Shown here: piece after piece, positions 53,292 to 64,000 of the stretch
How the letters are laid out: each line of letters opens with the position of its first letter
Numbering within the stretch: position 1 is the stretch's first letter
The notes under the pieces: model-generated
Databases searched by the model: none
What the model saw: the letters and a program-made list of their open reading frames with translations, nothing else
Told to the model about the DNA's origin: nothing
NCBI GenBank assembly: GCA_017562135.1
Contig: QEYB01000377.1
Coordinates: 434,001-498,000, forward strand
Reading direction: 5' to 3'
From: Dipylidium caninum
Lineage: Eukaryota > Platyhelminthes > Cestoda > Cyclophyllidea > Dipylidiidae
DNA: 64,000 nucleotides
Program-made: the position numbers and the translations under genes

Positions 53292-56200
53292 TCAAATAGT
53301 TCCAACAGCAGGGATATCCAAAACAAGAGGATTGGTCTGCTGGAAGGTGGAGTTGATGAGAGCGGAGAGGGCTTCAAAGACTCCCGACTTCGTTGTGGAG
53401 GTCGTTGGCGATAGCGACGGCGGAGGAAGGAGGAATATGAGGGTACGAAGAGCGCCGCCATCAATTCTGCGAATACCTACAGACTCCATCAGAGTGCCCT
53501 TAATGACCTTCAGAACGGCCTCGGCGCGCCGCTGACACCAACTCAAAGTCAAACTCTTGGTAAAAGAAAAGATCGACAATAAGAAGTGTTTCTGATCACA
53601 TTAATCTATTTCGGTGTGAAATTACGCAAGGAAATTTCCGGTTTGTTTTAAAAAGAAACTACCTAACACACCTGTTCTTTATTTTCCTCCAGCTTCCTTC
53701 AGTCCTCGCAAATTTTACTTCCATTTTACCTATCTGATCATGACCCACTACGACTTCACTGATAAGCTAAGTTGAAGGACTACACTGATAAGAGAATTAC
53801 TCCGATACAGGCTAGTTTAGACAAAGAAAGGAATCACCAAGCCCACATTCACCTTCAGAGATCATCTCAACAAAACGTTAGTACATGAGGTGTTATTGAA
53901 GTCAAGTGACGAAATGTGATGGAAGATGTTTGTCTACAAATATTCTATAGACAGAAAGAGTTGCGAGTCTTATTAGCTTATTTCTATGCATATAGACAGT
54001 AAGGATGCACTCCCGTATACACACCTGACATATTACCATTCATAATGGTCGTGGTCAGTCACAATTTCTTGGACTAGCAAAAGCACAAGTGTTTGGGGTA
54101 GGGACCTTTAACAGAATTCGGAGTTGGGTTATAACATGTGAGACTTCCGACCACCATTATCCTGATACTATGCCTCCTCTCCAATTTTTCCAATTTCCGT
54201 GTCTTCCACTAGGTAAAAATGAAACGGCTAAACACCTGCAGTGCTCCTAGTCAGATCACGTTATCGACAATAGAAGCATGTCATCAACGTATACTAAAGA
54301 AAAATTAACTGCGACAAGTCAATATCAGACGACCTAGCCTATGTAAAAGTGGACCCTACTTAAGTCAGTATTTTACGGCATTTCTATGTGTTGATATGTT
54401 CAACTGAACTTTAAGCTTGCTACTTATTAAAAACATTTTTGGGACTTATTCTATCGTACTTCGACGTCTTTTCTACAATCGCCTGCAGCTCACTTATCTT
54501 ACAACCATTAGCAGTTACTTTAAATTGATGAAAAATTTGAATTCATCTGTTGGAGAGAGGTCTCCCACAAAGGCACGTTACACTTTTGGGGAATTCGCAT
54601 CCGGCCTATCGCAAAAGGAACTTATGATTAACTCAAATATGACTAGTCAGCTGTCCGTTATACTCGCAGCAACCAATCATTTGACGATTTCAACTTCAGC
54701 AGTCTCAATTTTACGGACATTATCTAATGACCTAACTTTTCCTGTCTTCGGACGTTTATCGCGTTGCGGTTCCCATGTCAGTTGTTCTACATGAATTCGA
54801 CCAAGTGCCGTCTACACTCTCCCACCGACCGTTACGCAATTACTTATAATACAACCGACAGCAGATCAAAACATTCGTCTTAGCCTACCAAACGAATAAT
54901 TAGCTAGAAGAGAAAATGTTAAAGATTAGATAATAGTGTTTGTTTCACTACTACACTACAAGCACGGATAAAGGCCGGGATATTGTTACACAAGGCAGAA
55001 GGGAATTGAATGAAAATAAAACTGCACACGCAAAATAGCTCTAAAATAAATTAAATTTAAAATAACGTTTCAAGTGTCTGAAGGAAACGAGTACCAAGCC
55101 AGCAAAAATAATAAGAACGAAGCTAATATGCCTTAGAAGGGAATGCTAGAACAATTCTCAAAATTAGACCAGTAAACTAACCTCCAACGGCCGTCTTGTG
55201 AATAGCAGCGGCAGAGACAACGTAGTTATATCGTGTTTACTGCAGACATCGAGGATTGTCGAAATCGCTGAATGGAGGTGTGGGGAGAGGACCGGAGAGG
55301 CGGCCTCACCTCCCATTCCTTCCCCCTCGGATACTACGTGAAAGACCACCTCCACACCACCGCCCCCGCCCGCATTCCCCCCAATTTCACTTGCTCTCAG
55401 ATTGGAGTGACGCGTGAGGTAGACATCACCCGGCTTAGGACGAGGCTTCATTGTTTTGACGCAGGTAGGCAATGCATCTGACAATGGAATGTTTGAGCCA
55501 ATTTTGAATTCAGTAGGTTCGTAAAGTGAAAATGTCAAACGTTATAAATATGAGTGAAGGTTTACGAAATCCATCCAATAAATAAACTAACTGTTTTTAA
55601 ATAGCTCATTTTCGGAGAGGCCTTTCACGGTCTCCAAAATTTCAACCAATTGGCGATCCAATTCCGGGAAGTGAAAATCAGTTGAAAGTTCACAGACTTC
55701 AGCAAGACCTAGAAGTAGGTAAAAGGGATAAAAATTTGCCTCGGATTACGTTGTTGATCCTTTGACTTGAGAATCTGGCTATCGACTAGAATGACTAAAG
55801 CTGTCAATTCATTGGAGTAAATCGTGAGTGCACTGCTCAATCGTTCAGCCAAGTTGACAGTGCTCTCAACGCTATGAAGGAAATGGAAAAATAGACATTA
55901 AAAATAAACTCACCTTAGGGAAGAACTTGAAGTATCTGCAGCTCCAATAGGCGTCATAAGATCCATAGGGTCGGCCTCAACTAGTTTTAAATTATAAAAA
56001 GACCGAAGTTGACGACCTAACTGAATCATGAAGGCCTCAGACCGTGGTTTTACTCGGTTCGATTTATCAGCACCTCTCAATGGGGTTGTTGAGGAAGAAG
56101 ATACGACCCTACAAAAATAGAAATTCTTCAAATTGTGTTTACTAAAAAACGAATAGTAGAAGAATGTTAACAACTCTACCCCAGATCAGAGGGCTTTGGG

Positions 56201-57122
56201 GGAAGAGGCACGGACAAGTCTGATTGTAATACTTGCTCTTCAACTGACATGACAAAATTGCGATAATCTTGACGCTGTGTCTCCTTCAAATCACTAATCC
56301 GACTATTCCACGTCATTTTCTGAACTTCGTACTCCGAGTGGAAGCTACGTTGGAGTTGTGAAACTGCATCGGCTACACTAATTTCCTCGTTGTCTTTTGA
56401 CAACAGAGCTTCTGTGCTGTTTACAATGCTGGGAAAAATAAAAACATCGACTTGCTGATAGAGAAATAAACGTAGACTAGATAAAGCAGGAATATATGAA
56501 ACAAAGTATAAATAATACTGGGTTCTCCTACTTATTCTGGAGGTCGTCAAGAACACGATTGCGTTCGGCGACTTCTGTTTCAATGGCGATGGCAAACGAC
56601 TGTTCTAACTGGATAAGATCCATTCCAGATGGTGACTGGACGATCTTAGTATAGGCTTGACCGAATATTTCTTCATCAGTCGGAGGTTGAGCTTGAAATC
56701 TCGAGGATATTCGCTACAGGATAAAAATTAAGGCGGAAAAAGGTAAACATCCAAACCTCTTGAACACGTTCCTCCAAGGCAGTAGCAATTTGGAGAGGCT
56801 TTTCCTCACTCGACAGCAAATTATTATAGAGATTAGTTAGTCGATCATCTACATAGCTCCGTTCCTTTTCTTTGATGAAGTTAGATAAAGCATCAGCAAA
56901 ATCTAAATGAATTGCAGTTTAAATCCTTTTCAAGAATAAGACGGACGAGTATCTTGTATCAATACCTTTTTCAGCAAATTTGGGTATCTTGTGGTCAAGG
57001 ATAAGTCGGGACAAAAGCCAGCTTGAGGGTTGACGAAGAGGAATTTCTAAAGTCTCTTCACAAGAGACTTTGAAAGAACCTCTGTAAACTTTCACATAAG
57101 AGAATTGCACTGCCTTAGTCAT
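53292..57122 (-). CDS. FERRY3: FERRY3 (C12orf4 family) homologue, 575 aa
   Basis: Nine minus-strand exons with consistent phases: 57122-56966, 56902-56757, 56713-56532, 56428-56180, 56108-55914, 55871-55750, 55708-55592, 55477-55182 and 53555-53292 (TGA). They give 575 residues; the human protein is about 550. Landmarks of the C12orf4/DUF2362 family are present: an N-terminal IPKFAEKDFADALSNFI segment (~46-63), STDFHFPELDRQL in exon 7, PGDVYLTRHSN (405-415), HDITTLSLPLLF in exon 8, and WCQRRAEAVLKVIKG (494-508). In animals FERRY3 is a subunit of the five-part FERRY complex, which binds Rab5 on early endosomes and carries mRNAs. The inserted Gly-rich run in exon 8 looks lineage-specific. Introns are 41-114 nt except the last (1626 nt). 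The donor of exon 2 (GTTTGG) is weak. Confidence 0.9.
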
Positions 57123-57124
57123 GC

Positions 57125-57143
57125 CTGGAGAGGAATGAGACCA
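57125..57143 (-). promoter_or_regulatory. Splice acceptor two bases before the FERRY3 start codon
   Basis: On the minus strand a pyrimidine-rich tract ending in CCAG lies two bases before the ATG at 57122. It could be the acceptor of a 5'-UTR intron or a spliced-leader trans-splice site, which flatworms use. The sequence alone does not decide between them. Confidence 0.45.
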
Positions 57144-60100
57144 AAGTTTAAAGGATATAGATCGGGGTAGGCAATCCGCATTGCCAAAATATTTGCGTAT
57201 TATTGTGAACCTAAGCCCCGCTCATATAGGACATAAAGCAAAAGCTCATTGCTATTCAATCAGGGGCAAGGTATGATCCATCTGATTTGTTAAAGTGCAT
57301 TAGTCATTAAAATAAGGGCTAAAAGTGTGTTTGTGGCGCGCATATAATGGGAATGCCAGATAACTCCGACGGATTGCGGCAAATATTAAAAAGTGACGAT
57401 GGGGAGGAAATTTGTGATTACCGGAGTACGTGTGAATGCTGGGGGATTCACAGAAATACACAAAGACACCCCTCAATCCTAATGGCCATCGCCACCAATC
57501 AAACCAGGGTATCTGTAGGCGGACGATTTTGAACCCGCGCCTTTTTAAATGACGCTTAGAACAAAGATCTCTTGGTGTATCTCATATACAGCCACAATCC
57601 TAGTCACTTAACAGATGCTAACATTTTCAAGAGGTAGTTCTTAGATTAAATTTTAGTGTGGTTGATTTTATTAACGCTTGTTATTGGAGGTTGTAAATGG
57701 CCGTCAGAGTTTTCATATGACCATAAAGTTATTAAGCCGTAGAGAAACACATAAGTAGAGTTCAACAACTACCACCGAATAAATGATCCACAACTGCGGT
57801 CTAATTGCATTGGATCCAAAGAGATTCAAAATAGTAAATTACCAACTGGCATGATTTGCGCGGTTTGATCCCAATAGTGGAGGAACCCAAGGAATCCATC
57901 AACTATTCCGGTTTTTTATATGAAAATTGTGTTCTCGGTTTTGTAATGAATATAATGCAGCTGTTCTTCGTGTCTGCTACGCAATGGGTTGTTAACAACC
58001 CAGTAAAGCCCTCGGAAATCCGATCCTGCCACGTCGTTAGCATGAAATTATAACCCTAAGTATGTCCTAGTCTACGTAGCTCACATTACAGAAATTCCGC
58101 ATAATCTCTATATCAAATACTCTTGTATTTCTACCCCCCGGTTTCGATTGAAGACAAATGTCCTACCTTACTTTGACTGAAGTCGAAAGGCATAGAATAC
58201 TATGATAATTGGAGATTGGAATATTCCCTTCCCTTATGCACACTTTAGGAAAAACAAACAAATGGCATCGAAAACCTATGCACTCTATAACCATTTTTCA
58301 AGCTATAAAAGCCACATTTAAAGGACCTTCTATTAATCGATTATATCGAGGAAAAATGGATTTTCCTGCTTCTCATAATATTAGGCATTTGATTTCTTGG
58401 CTTTGGGAATTTGTCGGCAACGCCCCATTTTGTCATGTAGAAAAATCATCACAGTATTACGTAGAATACTCTCTACTTTTTAAATAGACATTATATTTAG
58501 AAAATTTTATCATTCTAACGCAACCTTATCAACCTGCAGCATTCGAGATCATGACCCACTCAAAAGGCGTTAGTAGGCCGATCAGCCCGACGTTCAAATT
58601 ACAAACGGTGTACTTGGAAAACTCATAAAATGTGGCCTAATTACATGAAAAAGCATACATTATCACCAACTGCCCCCATATACATTTTGCTAATTTAGCG
58701 TCCGTTTCCTTCCACCTAATAAAACGTTGGGTGCGCAGATATGTCAACATTTAATGGAAAACGGCCCAGATTTGCAAACATTAGCTACATTTTAGACAAC
58801 AGCGAGAAGTAAATTTTAGAGCTCGTAGCCCAATTAAATGATTCATATGACTTATTAATCGCTTCCAGCGTACACTTGTAATTTATAGCTTATATTCATT
58901 GACTCCCTACTACTTTTTATTTTCGGTTCTTACGATTTAGCAATTTGCGTCAGGATCTTGTTTCAGTGTGGCGACAATAAAACATCCTCTAGTTGACTAC
59001 TTCATTAATAATGCATTGGATGAATTGAGTAGTTGCCATACGTACAGAGAAATTCTGAAACCTTCCTTCTCCCCTACATTGGTGCCCTTTCGCCTTCAAG
59101 CATAGTGCCTCTTTACATTCTTACTTGTTTATTTTCCCATACCTAGTGCCTTATGAGAGGTGTGGTAAAAAGGTGTTAGAGTGATTCACTGGTTTTGGCT
59201 TTAACAGACCCAGTAACACTTTGCGTTCCCCCAATAATAACATCCACGTGGGGATAACTTTTGAGCTGCCTCGTTACCTTCCCAGACATCCTGTGTAGCG
59301 ACAGAGCCAGCCTTTCTCTATGTCCCCATCATGTGTTGGCTTTTTTTAAATTCTTCCACTTATGGTAACTTCATACGGATCTAGGTGTTCTACAATCGCA
59401 ATTATTCATAGATATTACAATAGTAATCAGTCGGGCATTTTTAGAAGAGGAAACCCACAATCGTCAGGTACCACTTATTTTCCATTAACCTTACACGCTG
59501 ACTTCTTCGAATCATGTCGGCATGGAGAACCTCATGAGTGGCAAAGGCCAGGTAGAGTGGAAAGTGAATAGGTTAGGTATGAAGTCAGAAGTTTCTGATG
59601 TGGGTAGCAGGCGCAGGATGAAGAAAGACCGGCGCAGCCAAGCAAATGCTCACTTGAAAGAGATTGATATTCCTCCTATTCATTAAATTCGATGCTTTGA
59701 TCTAACCTCATGAATTTTGGACTTGGCCTTTTATTAGGAACAATGACAATGGAGGGACGCAGGGGGTACAGAAGAAGTGTTAACTTAATCAGCCTTCTGG
59801 TAGCCGCCAAAGTTGTATGGCCTGTCAAGATGAGAGAAGATATCGTATGGTAATTTAACACAACTAAATAGGTGCAGTGAAGAGACTGGAGATTGAACTA
59901 ATAATGGGGCACTTCGCAACTTCCGGGTATTTATGAAAAGTGTCTGAAATTACCATGTTGCTCTCCGCTCTCCATAAATCAGCTTTGTCCTCAACAACTG
60001 ACTTCCTTCCTGGCTTCTTAGCGTTATATGCAAGAGTCAATTGCTTGCTAACATTTTTAGATGTGATTGAAGATCATTTTGACGTAGACCTAATCCGCAG

Positions 60101-62848
60101 GTGCAGCCTCAAGAAGATGCCTCCGTTATAAGTGACTCGCATAGGCACAGAGTAGTCAGGGCACAAAGTTCACTTTGAATAGCAATCTCGATTCAGGTCG
60201 TGTCTTAAAGAGCTTATTTTATTAAGCGATGTTAGTAGCAACCTTGGTAAAAAAAAATCTGATGATATAAATTTATTGCAGGTTATAGCCATGAAAGCCA
60301 CGCAAGTCGGTTGGGACGATTAACAAATGGCTTCAGCAGCTCATACTTTGCTAGCGTGGACGAGTCACTTTCCACCAACTTCTGCGATTGTAACGTGATA
60401 ACCTTCCGGCTTAGTAGTTTCGAAATAAAGCTCAAACTAGAAAGACAAGGAAAGAAAATGATTAGGAACGCCTGATGTTTGGGTCGTTATATCACGCAGA
60501 GAAGAGTGTCATTTTGAGACTCCCTGTTGAATAAATGCCAAGCAACTTTATTTCTGACGCAACCTCAGTCAAAACATAGGCAGGAACACAACACGCATTA
60601 ATGGAAAGAGCTCCTTCCTAAAGGAGAAAAATCTCGCGAGTTCAGTTGTTAATTGCCTTGATTTAATTGTTCTTTACTACAACAAATACTTTCAGAAAGG
60701 TTAGGTTGCCTGGCACCATAAATCTCCCATGTTTACATTAACCAGAGTACTGGACTGTAGGACATTGGTAAGAGCTACGAAGAGGGCACAACAAAGCATT
60801 CACTTACGGCCCCCTCGAACAATCAGTCGGTTTGCAATTCAAATAACGTTAGATATTTCTTAAATGCTTCTCTCAAGACAATCCTACTCAGGAATATTTT
60901 ATTCGAACCATTTGTCTTTCACTCTCTGCTAGTACACACATGAACCTCAGTAACGAAGTAGAGCGAAAGAAGGGCTTCTATGGCTTACATCAGAGTATGT
61001 CAAAATGCCACAGACAAATTAGTCGTTAAAAGTTAGTCTCCTCCGATTTCGCCCTTTGGCGGACGATCTGAGCACACATACGAGCCACTTTGTCTGGTTA
61101 TTGTCAATGGAAGGCCATTTGCGCAAGAATCACGGTGCTGTCAAGAGCATTGGAGTGTTTTCTAGACACTTTCGCAGGGAGGCAGGAGCACTTCACAAAA
61201 TGTCACAGGAAAGGCGGGCCCTGAAATACCACAATGGTGAAAGATCACAAGTGTGCTTTATTTCGGCGACCCGCAAAAAATTTACCTGATAAACATTGTT
61301 CATTGAGGTCGTTATTTAATTGTTTCAAATTTCAGGTGTAGTTGAAATAGCTGGCCTGGACAAATACATGTTAAGAAAACCGCTATTTCTATCAGATAGC
61401 ATGGAATTTGTTTTATTTAAGTACATTTATTAATTTTATGTCTATATTTATACAATAATAGCAGATTACCGGGAAGCCCCACGTTAGAGTGTAACTGAGT
61501 GCTGCATTGTATGTGGATATTTCTGGTTTTCGTTATCTTACGCTTGTCATTTAGCAAATGACTTCCGGGCTGTGCTTAAGGCACTTAGATCCCCCACTTT
61601 AGCAGTAAACTTCATTTGAGAGAGATTTGAGAGATTAACGTCTTTGGCAAATGAAGTCTAAGCACTTCGGTTTTTAGAACTCCCGTCTCTATGCCCAAGT
61701 GGCGGCAGTCACAACTTATGAAGTTTCATGCCTTAGAAACTCAACAAAACGACTCTATTCAACATGGGGACGCTGTTAGCAATTCACCCTTCCAGAGTGC
61801 CAGGCGCTTAGTTTGAGTTACAGACGGCGGCTCGTCGTCTGTGTGGACGACGGTAAAAGCACAAAATACTAGGTTTTCACTAGACGCACATAACGGAAAC
61901 AGGCATTCACGTAGCTATTATCGTTCACCTTAGAACTTCAGGGCAGACTGGAAGGACTTCAACTCATATCAGCCATTCCAATGACACTTTAGCTGCTTTC
62001 GATTAAGTAGTGTTTGTACGCATAAAAACTTTGGCCTTCATAAAAAGTTGCAACAAAGGAGGGTAAATACTTCATTTTTTAGGTCTAAGAACTCTGATCT
62101 GGTGTCTCGGTGCATGAATGCAGTTACATACAATAATTTTTCACGCCAAAGGAGTGAGGCGAGTGGTGGAAACATTATAAAATTCCACTCTCATATAGTC
62201 GGAGAGGTGGATGAGAAGGAGTTTCTTTGTAAAACTATCATATGGGCAGAAAATTTCTATATTCCAATAGAATATACAAAAAAATGACTATTTAAAGGTT
62301 ATTTTTGGAATTATTAGTGAGTCAACATAAGTGGCGATTGTGTACTTATGCTTTGCCTTCATTTTTTTAAATTATACATTTTACCAATTAGACGTACTAC
62401 GATGTTGTTTAATTTCTTAGGAGGAGTAAGTTTTCATTTTTCTTCTACCGATGTGAAACAGTTTGCCGCACATTACTTTTCCCTACGTTAATATTACCAC
62501 CTAATTTCACTTTGTTTACTCATTAAGACCCAAAAGAAAACTACTGTTTAGGGCGATTTTCTCCAGATATCTTACTCATAACACGGAAATTTACAACTAC
62601 GTCTCCATGGCAATAGAATCCGAGTTAAATCCTAACTTCTTTCTCTGGCTACTCCGTCTAAAGATGAGGTGAAGGAAGGAGGAGTTTTGGGTGGCCCGTC
62701 ATCTGTGGAGGTTCCAATAAATTCGAGAGGAGGCGCAAATGATCGCAAAGAAGAGGACTTCATACTTTTCTCCAGAACACAATATTCCTCACCTTCCTCG
62801 TGATGCTATTAACCAAGTGAGGTTTCGCTCAAAAAGAAATTATCCTTT
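57144..62848. other. Intergenic, no gene recognised
   Basis: AT-rich DNA with scattered short frames (for example 58209-58487 and 61056-61289 plus) and no recognised domain, RNA gene or repeat family. Confidence 0.4.
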
Positions 62849-62854
62849 TTTATT
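62849..62854 (-). terminator. Candidate polyadenylation signal AATAAA
   Basis: AATAAA on the minus strand about 90 bases beyond the stop at 62946. It supports a minus-strand gene ending there. Confidence 0.35.
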
Positions 62855-62945
62855 CACCTCATGTCTTTAATTGTATTACGGCGACGTCCTCTGATTAAGT
62901 ATTCAGTTATTGTTCTATTTTAATTCATTATATTTAATAAAACGA

Positions 62946-63170
62946 TTATTTTACTTCTACGAGATGTTGAGGAAAATTGAACACCTCGGTATTCGTGGGA
63001 TCGACAGAGGTCTCTGGTGACTCAAAATGGCCACTTCTCATCTTTGATAAATCCCTACTGGATGCCAAAGCCTTGTTCCAACCAAATGATTTTAAGATCT
63101 TTGTTTTGGCCCCAATTCTCCTCAAATCTACTAGTACTAGTAATACTAGTAGTAGTCGTTTAAAGAGGTG
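62946..63170 (-). CDS. Possible terminal exon of an unidentified minus-strand gene
   Basis: An open minus-strand frame ends in TAA at 62946 and reads GAKTKILKSFGWNKALASS then SGHFESPETSVDPTNTE, a composition like real protein. There is no initiating ATG before the middle of the frame, so it would have to be a 3' exon. Acceptor-like AG sites lie at about 63121-63140 within a CTA repeat. An AATAAA follows downstream. No family is recognised. Confidence 0.3.
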   Translation of the reverse strand, partial: HLFKRLLLVLLVLVDLRRIGAKTKILKSFGWNKALASSRDLSKMRSGHFESPETSVDPTNTEVFNFPQHLVEVK

Positions 63171-63477
63171 AGTGGATTAAAATCCACAACGTGGGCAATT
63201 CATTAATAGTTACACTTACGGCCCGATACAAGGTATCATAAAAAAATGTTTGAAGTAAACAATGTATTGGGCGTAGTTACGAAGAGAGTTTAATGCTTCT
63301 CGACCATCGGCCTTCCTATGAGATATCGCGGATGAGTTCTGCTTCATTTATCCTGCCATTTGACTGAAATTAATGGTTAATGGCAGAATACTAAGTAAAC
63401 TTTAATTTGTATGGTTTTGGCGGCGATTAGGATTGGGAGGTAGGAGTAGGAGAGGCAAATAGGGTAAGTGGTTACTT

Positions 63478-63846
63478 CTAAATGAACACTCGCTCGGAGT
63501 CTACGTGTCTCGTATGCTGATACTTTTTTCGTTGGCGCCCCTTTGATGACTGGGACGTCCGACTCGTGGCAGGCAGACACACTCGATGGGAATAAATATT
63601 GACTTTGATTAGAGTGTAAACTGAATATCTCGTGGCAATCACTGAACCAAGTTTAGGATGAGTGTCACAGTAATCACTCGACCATTCAGGTGACCAATCA
63701 CATTTGGCCAACATTTCAACTTGTCGCGTCAAAACAGGTCTGGTTAAAAGTTTCATTAAAAAAGAGCCTGTTGCTAGTTTAGCCAGGTGAATCCTCAACG
63801 CATAAGCTCTAGCATAGAGAGTGGAGCAGTCCATATTATCACTCAT
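63478..63846 (-). CDS. Possible internal exon of an unidentified minus-strand gene
   Basis: The frame begins MSDNMDCSTLYARAYALRIH and continues with LLTRPVLTRQVEMLAKCDW. It is open upstream to an AG acceptor-like site (taccatttag) near 63872. A further open frame rich in Ser and Thr runs from about 63880 to the window edge. These pieces have protein-like composition and lie on the same strand as 62946-63170, so they may be one truncated gene. I do not recognise it, and exon limits are uncertain. Confidence 0.35.
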   Translation of the reverse strand: MSDNMDCSTLYARAYALRIHLAKLATGSFLMKLLTRPVLTRQVEMLAKCDWSPEWSSDYCDTHPKLGSVIATRYSVYTLIKVNIYSHRVCLPATSRTSQSSKGRQRKKYQHTRHVDSERVFI

Positions 63847-64000
63847 TTCGTGAATGCCAGAATTTCCACGAACTAAATGGTATTATTTGTAACTCCTGAT
63901 GCGCGATGTTGAGGTTTTGGTAGCTGATGCGATTGACTTTAATGTTGAGCTATTTAAAATGGATTCCACTACTTGAGTTAGGTTTTCACAGCCACTGCTA

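Noticed and set aside
54417..54794. 125-codon plus-strand frame inside the last FERRY3 intron
   Set aside because: No in-frame ATG near its beginning, no domain and no splice context; likely chance.

Overview
The window looks like nuclear DNA of a metazoan, most likely a parasitic flatworm and probably a tapeworm. The genes are animal families (a Pitx-type homeobox gene, a Fos/ATF3-like bZIP gene, a FERRY3/C12orf4 gene) split by GT-AG introns. Many introns are very short (31 to 114 nt) and are mixed with a few of 1 to 4 kb. Intergenic DNA is long and AT-rich, with no bacterial operons or ribosome-binding sites. The species assignment is inference; the gene families are read from the sequence.

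Left part (1-16 kb): two ankyrin-repeat genes face each other, 3323-5021 (+) and 10030-11662 (-). They are old paralogues. Both start MAGP and have five exons at the same positions and phases, with exon lengths 15/111/362/334/98 and 15/111/363/334/101. The plus copy lacks one base in exon 3 and is frameshifted. The minus copy is intact, uses two GC-AG introns and has a 31-nt first intron. A diverged ~0.45-kb repeat lies on each side of the plus copy. A Pitx homeobox gene (12736-15855, minus, three exons, 475 aa) follows.

Middle part (17-37 kb): no host gene was found. This part holds two large inverted-repeat structures of similar overall size: 17106-23586 (arms ~1.42 kb, spacer ~3.6 kb) and 30907-37010 (arms ~1.8 kb, spacer ~2.5 kb). 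Their arms are GC-rich and full of microsatellites, and their spacers are AT-rich. They share architecture but not sequence and may be long-terminal-inverted-repeat (foldback-like) mobile elements. Between them lies a decayed mariner transposase (29221-30080, minus). A possible retrotransposon integrase scrap lies at 8418-8744.

Right part (40-64 kb): a four-exon bZIP transcription factor gene (40746-49330, plus, 655 aa) is followed by a nine-exon FERRY3/C12orf4 gene (53292-57122, minus, 575 aa). A likely but unidentified minus-strand gene begins to show at 62946-64000. The genes do not form an evident pathway. Pitx and the bZIP protein are nuclear regulators, FERRY3 belongs to a Rab5/mRNA endosomal complex, and the ankyrin proteins are probable binding scaffolds.
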